A stretch of DNA of 64,000 bases from Oscillospiraceae bacterium (GCA_015066095.1 SVPC01000002.1:1-64000), one strand, 5' to 3'; counted from the first letter of the stretch, positions 9,186-19,377 are shown. Notes: generated by a model from the sequence alone, not told the origin. Numbers and translations: made by a program.

Positions 9186-10076
9186 TTATTCCCACTTTTT
9201 AACGCAGTAGCGTTGATATAGGATATAAACTGTTCCAATTAATGCCAGTACTATAACAAAATAAATCCAAAGCATTGCTGAACTTAAACCATATTTCTGT
9301 TCAACCATATTTTCATATGCCACCGAAACAAGTTTATTATCCAAGCTTACAAATAATTCAATCATTGTGTAAATGATAACAAGTGAAATGATGTGACGAA
9401 GACTGGGTACTGTAATGAGCCAGAATTCTTCCCATTTGTTTGCACCCTCAATTTTAGATACCTCGTACATTGAAGAAGATATACTCTGCAAACCTGCAAG
9501 GAAGAGGATGGTTTGTACACCGCACTTCCAAATAAGGTTGATTGTATTTGAAAGCAAGAATGTAAGAATGGGAGAGATTTCACTAGGAATACCTAGTCCA
9601 CTAATAATCTCTGCATAGTTTATCAAACTTTCACTTCCCTCACCGGAGGAGAACAAAGGCATCGTAACTACATCGCTATTGAGCTGATCCATAACTACCG
9701 AGTTAGCTATAATAATCGGTAAGAAGAATATAGCTCTGAAAATTGTTCTACCCTTAAACTTTTGATTGAGTAAAACAGCCAAAATAAGACTTAATGCGAT
9801 GATAATAGGAAGTGAATAAAACATCATACCTATTGATTCACCAAGGTTATCTACATAATCTGGGTCAACTGTAAATAAATCTTTAAAATATGAAAAACCG
9901 ACATAATCTGTTTTAACTTCGCCAGCGTTAATTGATACATCGTTAACCGAATACCAAATAGAACTTACGAGTGGGACAATAAAGAACATAAGCAAACCTA
10001 TTGCCCAGTGTGCTACGAATGTATAACCAGCACGGTTACGCACACTTTCCAAGCTTCTAACGCGTTTCTTAGCCAT
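9186..10076 (-). CDS. Carbohydrate ABC transporter permease, MalF/UgpA type (second system)
   Basis: This 296-residue inner-membrane protein has about six hydrophobic helices and the ABC permease EAA-type loop EVSKIEGANKWEEFWLITVP near residue 205, which docks the transport ATPase. ATG at 10076 follows a strong AGGAGGG. It is the eighth cistron from the DUF5696 gene end of the operon and lies 10 bp after that gene. Its natural MalG-type partner is not adjacent. The only unpaired MalG-type permease is at 22573-23562, 12.5 kb upstream. The substrate is unknown, presumably an oligosaccharide. Confidence 0.85.
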   Translation of the reverse strand: MAKKRVRSLESVRNRAGYTFVAHWAIGLLMFFIVPLVSSIWYSVNDVSINAGEVKTDYVGFSYFKDLFTVDPDYVDNLGESIGMMFYSLPIIIALSLILAVLLNQKFKGRTIFRAIFFLPIIIANSVVMDQLNSDVVTMPLFSSGEGSESLINYAEIISGLGIPSEISPILTFLLSNTINLIWKCGVQTILFLAGLQSISSSMYEVSKIEGANKWEEFWLITVPSLRHIISLVIIYTMIELFVSLDNKLVSVAYENMVEQKYGLSSAMLWIYFVIVLALIGTVYILYQRYCVKKWE

Positions 10077-10086
10077 ATTGTCCCTC

Positions 10087-12345
10087 CTATCCTATTTTAA
10101 ATTCGTATGGTTGCAAGTTGCCAACAGAACTGTTTGCAACCTCATTTAAAAGGTTTGTATAAATGACAACACCGTTACTGAAAACCGACCTGGCTACACC
10201 ATTAATAATGGTATAGTTATCGAGTGTTGCATCCTTTACGGAATTATAAATATTAATGAATCCCTTGTCAACCATAGTAGTTTTTATCTTCTGTTGGTTG
10301 TCTTCAAATACAGTAGCATAAAGCTTGTATTCTTCTAAATCGTCAGATTTTCCTTCATAACCATCGGTAATATAGTAGGAAAGACCCATGCCATAAGCCA
10401 CAGCCTTTGCTATCTCTTTATCAGGATTTTGAGCGATATTTACGCTTTCTGTATAAAGTGATTTATAAGAATGGAAAACCATTTGATAGAAAGGCACATC
10501 ATAAGTGAACACATCATAATCTCCTGAGGTAGACGGAGCATCAAAGACAACATCTGCAGCACAAGCAGCGTAAGAGTTTGCTTCAGCCACAGCGGTTAAG
10601 TAACCGTTTTTCTTTGCTTTTTCGATGATTTTCTTAGCATCAGCTTCTATGCTATTACGGTTGATGTATTTATTATCATTATAATCAGAGTAAGCCGTAG
10701 AGCCAAGGGTTGAAAAGCTTATAGCCTTTGCATCATAATCCTCTGCTTTTTCGATAGCAGCATCCCCTGCTTCGATTAAATAGTCTCTGCCTAGCGCGTA
10801 GTACTTATTAGCATCATCTTTTACACGTGTCGGTGAAGTAGGATAAACTTCAGCATCGTACAAAATAGCAGTCTTAGCCATATCACCGCTAACTGAAAAA
10901 CCGTTCCCTGATTTGCTATAGAAAACTATATCATTATCAAGGAAAAGATTTGTAGATTTACAGAAAGACATTAAATCTTCCAAATCACTTGTACTACCAT
11001 AAACCGACGGATAACTGCTGCCACCTGCAATAGAACCAGCACGCAAACCATTATCACCGTATCCCATAAGTCTTACTTCAGGCAATATACCATTATCTTT
11101 CTTTAAAGTTTTAAGAATTTCTTGAGCCTGCGAGAAAGTGGTTAAAGGAGATATTTCCTTATAAGGGATACCAAAGAATGACTGTGTTGTATTGGTACCT
11201 CCCAAGAAAGTTACACTATAAGGTGATGTTTCGGTCTCAATCTTTTTAAGTTCACCCTTTTCTTCAAGATATGAACGATATTTCTTAGCCATACCATTAT
11301 AATCGGCATCTGCACCATATAACGGATAATAAGCAACAGAGAATACTTGGCCCGAAATATCATCATTTACACGCTTGGTGGTCCTGAAAATATTTTGTCC
11401 GTAATATTCATACATAAATTCGTCGTAACCGCGAACAAGGAAAACTGGACTAACAGTAGAATAGCCTGTTCTGCTATTTGCAGCTTCTACATTAATTTCA
11501 GTAGAACCAACAGCACCTTCAACTATACCAAGCAACCCTTGTTTTGAGTTATAAGCACCAAATACAGGTAGACGAATAGCTTCGTCATCTTGCCTTGATA
11601 TAGGGTTACGAATTGTAGCATCACGACCGTAAATCGGAGCCTGATAACTAAGTGTTCCTTCTGTGGTCTCACTACAATTGATTATTGCACCGTTACCGGC
11701 AGGAACAAAAATATTAGCATCTGCCGAGTTTTTAACACTACAAAAATTAGGTGCAACACCAACAGAAGACAAAACATATTCCTCGCCGTCTTCCATAATA
11801 AGAGAAGAGTCGATTTGAATCTTTATGTGGTTTTCTTCCAAGATATAGTCGATAGGTACTGCTATTTTATACTGTTCAAAGAAATAGTAAACACGCAGAC
11901 CGTTTTCTATTTCACCACAATAAATGTTACCTGCGTCTACCATTTCGCCGGCTTCATTTGTATAAATTGCGCCATCTTCAGTAACGCTGGCACTGGTTAC
12001 AGTATCCCACTCGAGAGTTTTTGTATTAACAACAGTAATATTTAACGCACTACTACCGTTATCACCGATAGAACCGTCTTTAAATGCTTCATAGAAAATA
12101 TCAGACCAATAAGAGCCACTTTTATGTTCATATATAACGGCTCTTGCCTCGGCATCCCATTTTAGACGATATTCTGAATTAGAAGCAATCAATTCTTTAT
12201 TATAAACTTTTTCGTTCATACCGCTTTTGTAAGCGTTAGTAATGGTTTCTTCACCGCAACCGGCAAAACATATAACCATCAAGCAGAGTGCCATTACAAA
12301 AGCTAATATGCGTAGCATTTGTTTTTTGACAATCTTCATTTGCAT
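10087..12345 (-). CDS. DUF5696-family lipoprotein, possibly glycoside-hydrolase-like
   Basis: The protein has ~752 residues and a lipoprotein signal peptide ending in CFAGC, so it is probably anchored outside the membrane. The body resembles DUF5696 proteins, which in other Firmicutes accompany sugar ABC transporters and Yip1-family genes (recalled from annotation, not searched). The second half alternates strands and helices as in a TIM barrel (for example NLFLDNDIVFYSK, DAKAISFSTLGST, NGYLTAVAEANSYA). Glycosidase function is inference and no catalytic pair can be assigned. GAAGGA lies 6 bases before the ATG at 12345; upstream in-frame TTG and GTG codons at 12351 and 12348 are alternatives. 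Confidence 0.7.
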   Translation of the reverse strand: MQMKIVKKQMLRILAFVMALCLMVICFAGCGEETITNAYKSGMNEKVYNKELIASNSEYRLKWDAEARAVIYEHKSGSYWSDIFYEAFKDGSIGDNGSSALNITVVNTKTLEWDTVTSASVTEDGAIYTNEAGEMVDAGNIYCGEIENGLRVYYFFEQYKIAVPIDYILEENHIKIQIDSSLIMEDGEEYVLSSVGVAPNFCSVKNSADANIFVPAGNGAIINCSETTEGTLSYQAPIYGRDATIRNPISRQDDEAIRLPVFGAYNSKQGLLGIVEGAVGSTEINVEAANSRTGYSTVSPVFLVRGYDEFMYEYYGQNIFRTTKRVNDDISGQVFSVAYYPLYGADADYNGMAKKYRSYLEEKGELKKIETETSPYSVTFLGGTNTTQSFFGIPYKEISPLTTFSQAQEILKTLKKDNGILPEVRLMGYGDNGLRAGSIAGGSSYPSVYGSTSDLEDLMSFCKSTNLFLDNDIVFYSKSGNGFSVSGDMAKTAILYDAEVYPTSPTRVKDDANKYYALGRDYLIEAGDAAIEKAEDYDAKAISFSTLGSTAYSDYNDNKYINRNSIEADAKKIIEKAKKNGYLTAVAEANSYAACAADVVFDAPSTSGDYDVFTYDVPFYQMVFHSYKSLYTESVNIAQNPDKEIAKAVAYGMGLSYYITDGYEGKSDDLEEYKLYATVFEDNQQKIKTTMVDKGFINIYNSVKDATLDNYTIINGVARSVFSNGVVIYTNLLNEVANSSVGNLQPYEFKIG

Positions 12346-12379
12346 CACCAATCCTTCAAAATTAAGAGTTCAAATACCA

Positions 12380-14503
12380 TTACCTATGAACGGCTTCTTC
12401 GTAAATCTCAGCTATGAATGAGATGAACTGTTCCGCAAGTATACCGCACATAAGAATAACGAATACTACCAAAATCATAAAGAAAATAATTACAATCGCG
12501 GTCAAGAGGAACTTGAAGAAATCATAATCATGAATCTTAATCATAGCAATAGCCAACATGAAGAAAGTATACAACAAAACTACCGTTTCAATGCCGCCGA
12601 TAAGACCTGCGGTTGATAAAGGTAAGAAATTGGTAAGTATAACCTTCAAGAACAAGAATACAACCCAAGGCATCACGCAATAGCTTGTAGAAATGTATAC
12701 ATCTTTAAATGTACCTTTGCCCTCAAACATTGTACATACGAGCCAGTTACATACTGACCATAAAATCAACAAACCGATTGTAGAGAAAACAGTATACAAT
12801 GAGTTGTAATTTCTTAACAATGTGTTTGTAAACAGGAAGCCTGTTGAAGTTACATTGAGCACCGAAGCTATGTAGAAAAGAAGTGTGAGTATAATAGAAA
12901 TAGGCCATGAACCCATATTCTTAAACTTCAAATCATCAAATGCCGTGAACGGATGTAATACAGCATTAAACAAAAGCTTCACTTTAGCATTATTTATTAA
13001 CTTTTTGTTGTTTTTACGCAAATAACGTATAAACAAGCAAACCGCAATAATAATAACAACGAGAATTAGAACTAATATAGCAAAATAATCTGCAACAAAC
13101 TGTGCAACTATTTTATTCCAAGCTAAATCGTAAACTGCGTAGTCACAAGCTTCTTCAGCATACTCAAGAGCTTTATCTAAATCACCCTTGTTGTAACTAA
13201 CCATTGCAAGACCACGGTAAGCAAGCTGGCAGTTTCTGTTCTCAGAGAGTACTTTTTGCCACATTTCACCCGCATCATCATAGTCACCCTTTAAATAAAG
13301 GCTTTGTGCCTGACGAATAAGTTTACCATATTCGGTGGGTTGGAAAACTGTGAATGAAAAACTTTGAAGGTCGGCAACAATAACGTCGTCACCATTAAGT
13401 GTAATTGCACAAGGTTTCTTAAATAAGCCTAACTGGTCACCACTACCGATACCGCCACCGAAAGCAGACATAAGGTTACATTCAGAGTCATAAACATAAA
13501 TCTTTCCATGACCTGTTTCAAGCGCAAAGATATATTCGTCGTGGCTGGTTGCAATAGCATCTATAGACTGACCTGCCGCACCGTAAACCAAGTCGGTTTC
13601 AACGAAGTTTACATCCCCCGAAGAACTGATTTCACCGGTAAGACTTCTCTTAAAGAGAATGTTTGCACCATTATGGCTGATTTTCTTAATTTGTCCTGTA
13701 TCAGAGTTTGCACCAAACTTACTGCTTGTTATAGCAGAAGTACAGGTTACCATAAAGCCTTGTGTATCAAAAGAAAAGTCAGTAAACGAATAAGGTAAAG
13801 TTTTAACCGAATAGTTTTGCTTTTCTTCCGAATCTGTTAACTTATCCCATAAGAATGCAAGAGTATCCAAAGCAGAACTTTCAACAGTGTTAGGGCCATA
13901 GAAACCCATAAATTCATACTCTGGAGTAAACATCATAGCACCATAGTAACAACCTAAAGACAAGATATAGGTGTAACCATGTGTATCTTTTGCAATCGAT
14001 GTAGGTTTAAAAAAGAAATCATCAGGCAATAAAGCTGAATCAGGTGCTTCAATAGTTTCAATTAAAACACCATCTTTATCTAAAATCAGTACTCTTGCAT
14101 TTGCTGTATCTGAAATGTACATATTGCCATATACGTCGGCATAAATACCTTCTGCACCATCAAAATCAATAGGCTGACCTTTTTTGTCAACAACATTGAT
14201 TTCAGCCGCAGCGGTGTATGTTTTATTTATTCTAACCAAACGAGATTCATCGCCACACAAGAGCAAAAGACCGCTATTTTCGGTATAGAAAATATCAGTA
14301 ATACCATCGAATCTTTCCTTCAAACCAAAGGAAGCGGCATTAAACTCATCAAGTGGGAGATACATCTCTTTAGAAAGACGTTGTTCCTGTGAACCGCCGG
14401 GTACGTCAACCTTAATGTAGTTTTCGGTATCGGCAAAAGTGGTAAAGGTTGTTCCAAATATAACTAATACAAGAACAATACTTGCTATGATTTTCTTTAA
14501 CAA
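12380..14503 (-). CDS. NHL-type beta-propeller, TPR and Yip1-domain membrane protein
   Basis: This 707-residue protein has a signal peptide (1-24). A beta-propeller of NHL-like repeats (~40-385) follows, with segments such as GAEGIYADVYGNMYISDT and KPCAITLNGDDVIVADL. Next are a short TPR region (~395-450, AQSLYLKGDYDDAGEMWQ), a transmembrane helix near 465-490, and a C-terminal five-helix Yip1-like membrane domain (~510-700). The translation start is TTG at 14503 with GAGGAAGG upstream. The propeller probably sits outside the cell. Its operon position between the MalFG pair and the DUF5696 gene suggests a sensing or scaffold role in glycan uptake, which is inference. Confidence 0.7.
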   Translation of the reverse strand: MLKKIIASIVLVLVIFGTTFTTFADTENYIKVDVPGGSQEQRLSKEMYLPLDEFNAASFGLKERFDGITDIFYTENSGLLLLCGDESRLVRINKTYTAAAEINVVDKKGQPIDFDGAEGIYADVYGNMYISDTANARVLILDKDGVLIETIEAPDSALLPDDFFFKPTSIAKDTHGYTYILSLGCYYGAMMFTPEYEFMGFYGPNTVESSALDTLAFLWDKLTDSEEKQNYSVKTLPYSFTDFSFDTQGFMVTCTSAITSSKFGANSDTGQIKKISHNGANILFKRSLTGEISSSGDVNFVETDLVYGAAGQSIDAIATSHDEYIFALETGHGKIYVYDSECNLMSAFGGGIGSGDQLGLFKKPCAITLNGDDVIVADLQSFSFTVFQPTEYGKLIRQAQSLYLKGDYDDAGEMWQKVLSENRNCQLAYRGLAMVSYNKGDLDKALEYAEEACDYAVYDLAWNKIVAQFVADYFAILVLILVVIIIAVCLFIRYLRKNNKKLINNAKVKLLFNAVLHPFTAFDDLKFKNMGSWPISIILTLLFYIASVLNVTSTGFLFTNTLLRNYNSLYTVFSTIGLLILWSVCNWLVCTMFEGKGTFKDVYISTSYCVMPWVVFLFLKVILTNFLPLSTAGLIGGIETVVLLYTFFMLAIAMIKIHDYDFFKFLLTAIVIIFFMILVVFVILMCGILAEQFISFIAEIYEEAVHR

Positions 14504-14531
14504 TCTGTTTTACCTTCCTCTCATAGTCAGA

Positions 14532-15395
14532 TTATTCCTTAATACCGGAACTACCCATAGTTTCTAATACGTTACTTTGTGTAACAACAAATACCAAAAT
14601 CGGCGGTAGCATCAAAATTACAGTAATCGCCATCGAGCTACCAGAACGCGCGATACCGCCTGCCGCAACCGAACTCATAACATAAGGCAAGGTTTTGAGT
14701 TCTTCACTGAAGATTGTACCGCCCGGAACTACCGACCACATCGCCTGGAACGAGAACAGTAACACTGTCATAATAGCAGGTTTCATAATCGGCATAACTA
14801 TTTTCCAATACATTCCGCCAACACCGGCGCCGTCTATTCGTGCGGCTTCAAGAAGTGAATCGTTAACACTCGCATCCATAAACTGTTTCATAAGGAAGCA
14901 GTTAACTGTTGACGGTATTGCAGGTAATATGTAAACCCAATATGTATCGATAATGCCCATTGTTGAGAAAATCAAATACTGCGGAACACCAAGTGTGGCG
15001 TGGTTGTAAAGCATCATCGTGGTAATGAGTGTAAAGCTGAATTTTGCACCTTTAATCTTAGATTTAGAGAAGGTGAAAGCAGCCATAGAACCGGCAATAA
15101 TTGAAACAATAGTAGTAGCAATTGCAATAAACAAACTATTGAATACATATCTTGAAAGCGGAATTTCCAAGTTACTAAGCAAAGCCGGTAATACTTTATA
15201 GTTATCAAATGTGGGACGTGCTACCCAAAATCTTGGGGGGAATATAAGCAATTCGTCCAAAGGTTTTAATGATGTAATAATACAATAGAAAAGTGGGAAC
15301 ACGGTAAACAAACCAAATAATATAAGTATTGTAAAATATCCGATATTACCAGCTGTAGTACGTGTAAACTTTCTATACTGAGAGCCCTTAGCCAA
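14532..15395 (-). CDS. Carbohydrate ABC transporter permease, MalG/UgpE type (first system)
   Basis: This 287-residue permease has six membrane helices and the EAA loop LLEAARIDGAGVGGMYWKI near residue 180, followed by MPIMKPA. It pairs naturally with the MalF-type gene immediately upstream (43 bp away). The start is TTG at 15395, preceded by AGGAG at suitable spacing. The pair plus the giant binding protein make a complete importer except for the ATPase, which in Firmicutes is often a shared MsmK-type protein encoded elsewhere. Confidence 0.9.
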   Translation of the reverse strand: MAKGSQYRKFTRTTAGNIGYFTILILFGLFTVFPLFYCIITSLKPLDELLIFPPRFWVARPTFDNYKVLPALLSNLEIPLSRYVFNSLFIAIATTIVSIIAGSMAAFTFSKSKIKGAKFSFTLITTMMLYNHATLGVPQYLIFSTMGIIDTYWVYILPAIPSTVNCFLMKQFMDASVNDSLLEAARIDGAGVGGMYWKIVMPIMKPAIMTVLLFSFQAMWSVVPGGTIFSEELKTLPYVMSSVAAGGIARSGSSMAITVILMLPPILVFVVTQSNVLETMGSSGIKE

Positions 15396-15438
15396 AATTT
15401 ACAACTCCTAACTTTTAATCTAGCAAATTATCTTTATG

Positions 15439-16356
15439 TTAGCGGTCACTCTTACCGATAAGATTGAGCAATCCACCTATCAAATAACGGAAGATAATAA
15501 TTATTGCAAATAAGAATACTGATAATGCTGCGGCGTAACCCATTTCATAACGTGTTGTACCAATATCACCTATGTACTGTACCAATGTATCAAGTGAGTT
15601 GTTAACACTGGGGTAACCTGCAAGTGTAGTTTGGAGAGCACCCATTGAGAACGCAGTCTGAATTTGCATAACTGCACTAAACAAAAGAATTGTCTTCATT
15701 GAAGGCATTGTGATATACCACAATTCGTGCCATCTGGTTCTAATACCATCAATTGCACCGGCTTCGTAAAGTTCGGTATTAACGTTTTGAAGACCTGCGA
15801 TATTAGCAAGGAACGATACACCCATACTTGACCAAAGTTGGATTGCAACGATAAGCACAAAGTTGTATTCAGGATTTTGGAACCATTGAATCGGCTCGGT
15901 AATAAAGCCAAAGCTTATTAGTAAGTTATTTATGTAAGCGTAGCTGTCACCCGAGAACATAATTTGGAAGATATATAATGCGTTACCAACAAGAGAGGGT
16001 ACGTAGAATATAAATGTCAAAAATACGCGTATTACACGGGGGAATTCGTTAATCATCCACGCTAATAAGAATGCCAACAAGTAACCACCCGGACCTACTA
16101 AAATACCGAATGAAAGAGAGTTCGCAAGAACTGTAAAGAACAGGTCATCAGCGGTGAACATTCTTATATAATTTTCAAAACCTACGAAAATAGGAGTTGA
16201 AACCATATCGTAATCAAAGAAACTGAGTACCATAGACGAAACTATGGGAATAACAGTAAATAAGAAAAACGCGAGCATAAAAGGAGCCATAAACAAATAA
16301 AATGATATGTCATCCTTCACCAGTCTCTTTTTTGTTAAGCTTGGGCTTTTTTTCAA
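15439..16356 (-). CDS. Carbohydrate ABC transporter permease, MalF/UgpA type (first system)
   Basis: This 305-residue protein has a cytoplasmic N-terminus (KKSPSLTKKR) and six hydrophobic helices. The EAA loop LYEAGAIDGIRTRWHELWYI is followed by TMPSM near residue 215. The start is TTG at 16356 with GAGG upstream; no in-frame ATG offers a better site. It follows the giant solute-binding protein gene by 29 bp and precedes its MalG-type partner. Confidence 0.9.
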   Translation of the reverse strand: MKKSPSLTKKRLVKDDISFYLFMAPFMLAFFLFTVIPIVSSMVLSFFDYDMVSTPIFVGFENYIRMFTADDLFFTVLANSLSFGILVGPGGYLLAFLLAWMINEFPRVIRVFLTFIFYVPSLVGNALYIFQIMFSGDSYAYINNLLISFGFITEPIQWFQNPEYNFVLIVAIQLWSSMGVSFLANIAGLQNVNTELYEAGAIDGIRTRWHELWYITMPSMKTILLFSAVMQIQTAFSMGALQTTLAGYPSVNNSLDTLVQYIGDIGTTRYEMGYAAALSVFLFAIIIIFRYLIGGLLNLIGKSDR

Positions 16357-16385
16357 AGTTTTCGCCTCATTCCAAAATAATTAGT

Positions 16386-19220
16386 TTAATTTCCTCTGTT
16401 AGTGTATTGTTTCCACTTTCTTGCAATTTCATTGTTAGCTTCGGTACCAAATTTCATCATCATATCTTTGGTGTTCTTACCGTTACTTACAACGTTCCAA
16501 TAAGCTTGATAAATAGCACGCTGAACATAGTAACTACCGGGATATTCAGGGATTTCAGTAACTTCTGCACGGGCTGCAACCAATGCTTCAAGCGCACCAT
16601 CATCCCAAGAAAGACTTTCCAAAGCTTCCTTATTAGAAACAGCCACACGACCTGCGGGTCCTAAGATTGTTTCTACATCGTTTGAGTAAGAAAGTTGAGT
16701 ATCAGCGCTGGTCCACCATTTAAGGAATTCCCATGCTTCTTTTTCTCTATTATTGTCAGCAGCCATTTTAAGAATTGAACAAGCAGTACCTGTTCCGGCT
16801 GTGATGTGATTATCAGCCTTGCCGTCGCCATCCTTATCGGGACCGGGGATTGATGTAAAGCCCCATAAACCTTCAATTTCGGGGGCAGCAACTTTAAGTG
16901 TTGTATAAAGTGTATAAGCCGAAACACCCAAAGGTGTGGTACCTGTACGGAAACGGTTGTAGAAATCCATCGTCATTGGAACTTTAAGTTTTGTGTAATA
17001 GTTAGTCCACTCTTCAAAAATCTCGGCCGATTCAGATGTCAACATATTAGTTGACTTACCATCGGGAGAATAGAGTTCCAAACCATTTTGCATAAGCAAT
17101 GACGGGAATAAACTATCAATTGAAGTACTTGCAGGTAAGCAAACATTCATATTGTTACGTGTGAGTAACTTGGTAGCAAGTTTGAAGTCATCCCAAGTTT
17201 TGGGAATCTCAAGCTCGTACTCTGCAAGGATATCTTTACGATAGAAAAGTACGGGGAAAGACTGAGTATCGGGAAGACCATATAAACCGCCTTTATACCA
17301 GTACGGATTTGCTGCATTATCAGCAAATCGTGTTAAAACTTGCTTATAATCGTCGAAATTTGTAAGGTCATACAAAACGCCACGCATTGCAAGGTTTACA
17401 GGCTCAGTACGGGTGTGTTGCAAAACAAGGTCAGGACCTTTACCCGAAAGTACAGCCTGAATAATAGTAGCGTTAACAAGTTTCATATTAACCTTAATGC
17501 CTGTTTGAGGAGTAAACTTTCTATCAATCAAAGCATTAAGTACTTGAGCCTGGTCACGGCCCCAGTTAACCCAAACGGTAAGGGTTTTATCGTCGACATT
17601 TTCCTCTTCTACATAATCATCCATAAATGAGTAGATGAAACGCTCTGTAGAGAAACCAAGTTCTTGGAAGAAACCGGGTTCTTCGAAAGCCTGTGCATTA
17701 GGAGCAGAAAGTGCCAAACGGTCAATCTGCAAAGGCATGGAACGTAAATCGGATAAAACAGAAGAAACTGAACAATAGTTTGTATAATATGTACTCTTAT
17801 AACGGTGAGAATCATACTTGTTATCAAGCATTTGATTCACTGTTTGAAGCATATTCATAATAACTGAATAGTTAGAACCGCTATCTTCACCAGTGATTTC
17901 AAGCAAGGTATTAGCCGCTTCTTCTAACAGCGCTTTTATTTTGAGCATACGCTCTTCCATATCGGAGATTTGCTTAAATAACTCGTAGTCGCGGTAAATA
18001 TCAACAGTTTCACCTGTGATTTTTGTCATATCAACGTAGAGGTCACCCATTTCGGCAACTGCTTCATTAAGCTTTGTACGTACAATAGACATATCAGAAG
18101 CGGTAACTGTCATAGCAATTTGATGTTTACCTGCTTCTAAATAGAATAAATAGGGGTTGTTTTCTTTTTCTTGGAAGGTGCTTTTTTGCCAACTTTCATC
18201 ATAGTTGAAACCTGCATTTTCTGCTTCTAAGAAAGGAACTTCACCATCGATTTTAATAGTACGATAACTTTTCGCACCGATAACTCCACTCTGACGGAAA
18301 GAGTAAGAAAGCTGATAATAACCGCTCTTCTTAACCTCTACATTCCAAACAAGTGTATCACCAACGGTTGACCAGTTATTACCTATAAAGTTAATTAAAC
18401 GTTTTTCAACTTCAGAAGGAGTGATATCTAAAGAGCCCTGTTCAGCGCCGCCAACAAGGAAATAACCGCTCTTTAATGCAGCGTCTTCACCTTCAATAAT
18501 AATGGGGTCACCATTATAATATTGTGACTTATCAGCTGAAGCGATATAATCTTTATAAGGCTTTGCTTGTGAGGTTTTTGCAAATTTAAAATAATCAAGT
18601 TCTATAGAGCCTTTAACAGGAACGATTTCAACAATGTGCTCACCCTTTGTGAGATTTACCATAAATCTTTCGGTTTTTTCTAAGGCATCATCATATGCTT
18701 CATTATAATAATATACATCGGCAATAACCTGCTCGGGTACATATTCATTACCCAAAGCGTCGGCACTGATACCGCCTTCTTTATCCTTCCACATACGGGG
18801 GAATTTTAATTTTTCCATATTGGAATAGAGATATTTGCCGTCTATTTTAAGGCCTACAGTTACATCGTCTTTCATGTCATCCAAAGCCTTGTATGACATA
18901 CCGATGTAATATAAGCCGTCTTTTTCAATATTAACAATAAATTCAATAGGTTTTTTGTTTAAAACCTTACCTTTTAAGTCTTCTTTTGAAAATGCGTCAA
19001 CAGAAGAATATTCAGATTTTGAATATTTTGACAAATAGGTCGTATATGAATTTTTATCCTTTGAAGATTTTATAGCAAGTTCAGTAATGCCCTGCTCCGC
19101 TTTAGGTGCTGTTTCGGTATTTGCCTTTTGAGCACTTGACAAAACAAGACTTGAAGTAATACAACTTATTATTACTAAAATTGCTAATAAACTACGAAAT
19201 GCTTTTATTTTCAAAATCAT
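16386..19220 (-). CDS. Giant extracellular solute-binding protein with N-terminal carbohydrate-binding-like domains
   Basis: The start is taken at ATG 19220, five bases after GAGG; the adjacent ATG at 19223 is too close. The 944-residue product is about twice the usual length for a family 1 sugar-binding protein. A signal peptide with possible lipobox VIISC leads. Two beta-sandwich modules follow (~70-225 and ~240-390; for example KDGLYYIGMSYKAL and KKSGYYQLSYSFRQSG), then a helical linker (~390-530), and a typical binding domain from ~545 to the end (LTVWVNWGRDQAQVLNALID, GKGPDLVL). The fused modules may pre-bind polysaccharide next to the transporter, which is inference. It heads the set with the MalFG pair at 14532-16356. 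Confidence 0.85.
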   Translation of the reverse strand: MILKIKAFRSLLAILVIISCITSSLVLSSAQKANTETAPKAEQGITELAIKSSKDKNSYTTYLSKYSKSEYSSVDAFSKEDLKGKVLNKKPIEFIVNIEKDGLYYIGMSYKALDDMKDDVTVGLKIDGKYLYSNMEKLKFPRMWKDKEGGISADALGNEYVPEQVIADVYYYNEAYDDALEKTERFMVNLTKGEHIVEIVPVKGSIELDYFKFAKTSQAKPYKDYIASADKSQYYNGDPIIIEGEDAALKSGYFLVGGAEQGSLDITPSEVEKRLINFIGNNWSTVGDTLVWNVEVKKSGYYQLSYSFRQSGVIGAKSYRTIKIDGEVPFLEAENAGFNYDESWQKSTFQEKENNPYLFYLEAGKHQIAMTVTASDMSIVRTKLNEAVAEMGDLYVDMTKITGETVDIYRDYELFKQISDMEERMLKIKALLEEAANTLLEITGEDSGSNYSVIMNMLQTVNQMLDNKYDSHRYKSTYYTNYCSVSSVLSDLRSMPLQIDRLALSAPNAQAFEEPGFFQELGFSTERFIYSFMDDYVEEENVDDKTLTVWVNWGRDQAQVLNALIDRKFTPQTGIKVNMKLVNATIIQAVLSGKGPDLVLQHTRTEPVNLAMRGVLYDLTNFDDYKQVLTRFADNAANPYWYKGGLYGLPDTQSFPVLFYRKDILAEYELEIPKTWDDFKLATKLLTRNNMNVCLPASTSIDSLFPSLLMQNGLELYSPDGKSTNMLTSESAEIFEEWTNYYTKLKVPMTMDFYNRFRTGTTPLGVSAYTLYTTLKVAAPEIEGLWGFTSIPGPDKDGDGKADNHITAGTGTACSILKMAADNNREKEAWEFLKWWTSADTQLSYSNDVETILGPAGRVAVSNKEALESLSWDDGALEALVAARAEVTEIPEYPGSYYVQRAIYQAYWNVVSNGKNTKDMMMKFGTEANNEIARKWKQYTNRGN

Positions 19221-19343
19221 CATATCCTCGTTCAAATAAAGTCGAAATAAAATTGAAATTAATTCCAAAAGTCCCGAAACGGAACAAACACAAAAGTAAA
19301 AAAATTAAGTAACGCCTACCTATATAATATACAGGTGATTTTC

Positions 19344-19377
19344 TTTCTGTCCCCCACACTTTGGTGGGAGACAGAAA
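19344..19377. other. Stable intercistronic hairpin
   Basis: TTTCTGTC at 19344-19351 pairs with GACAGAAA at 19370-19377, and CCCAC pairs with GTGGG inside. It lies 11 bp past the beta-helix lipoprotein stop and upstream of the giant binding-protein gene, with no T run on the minus strand. It may stabilise or process the mRNA and so set separate expression of the two halves of the operon. The surrounding 168-bp gap also holds an imperfect palindrome ACCTATATAATATACAGGT at about 19318-19336. Confidence 0.5.
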
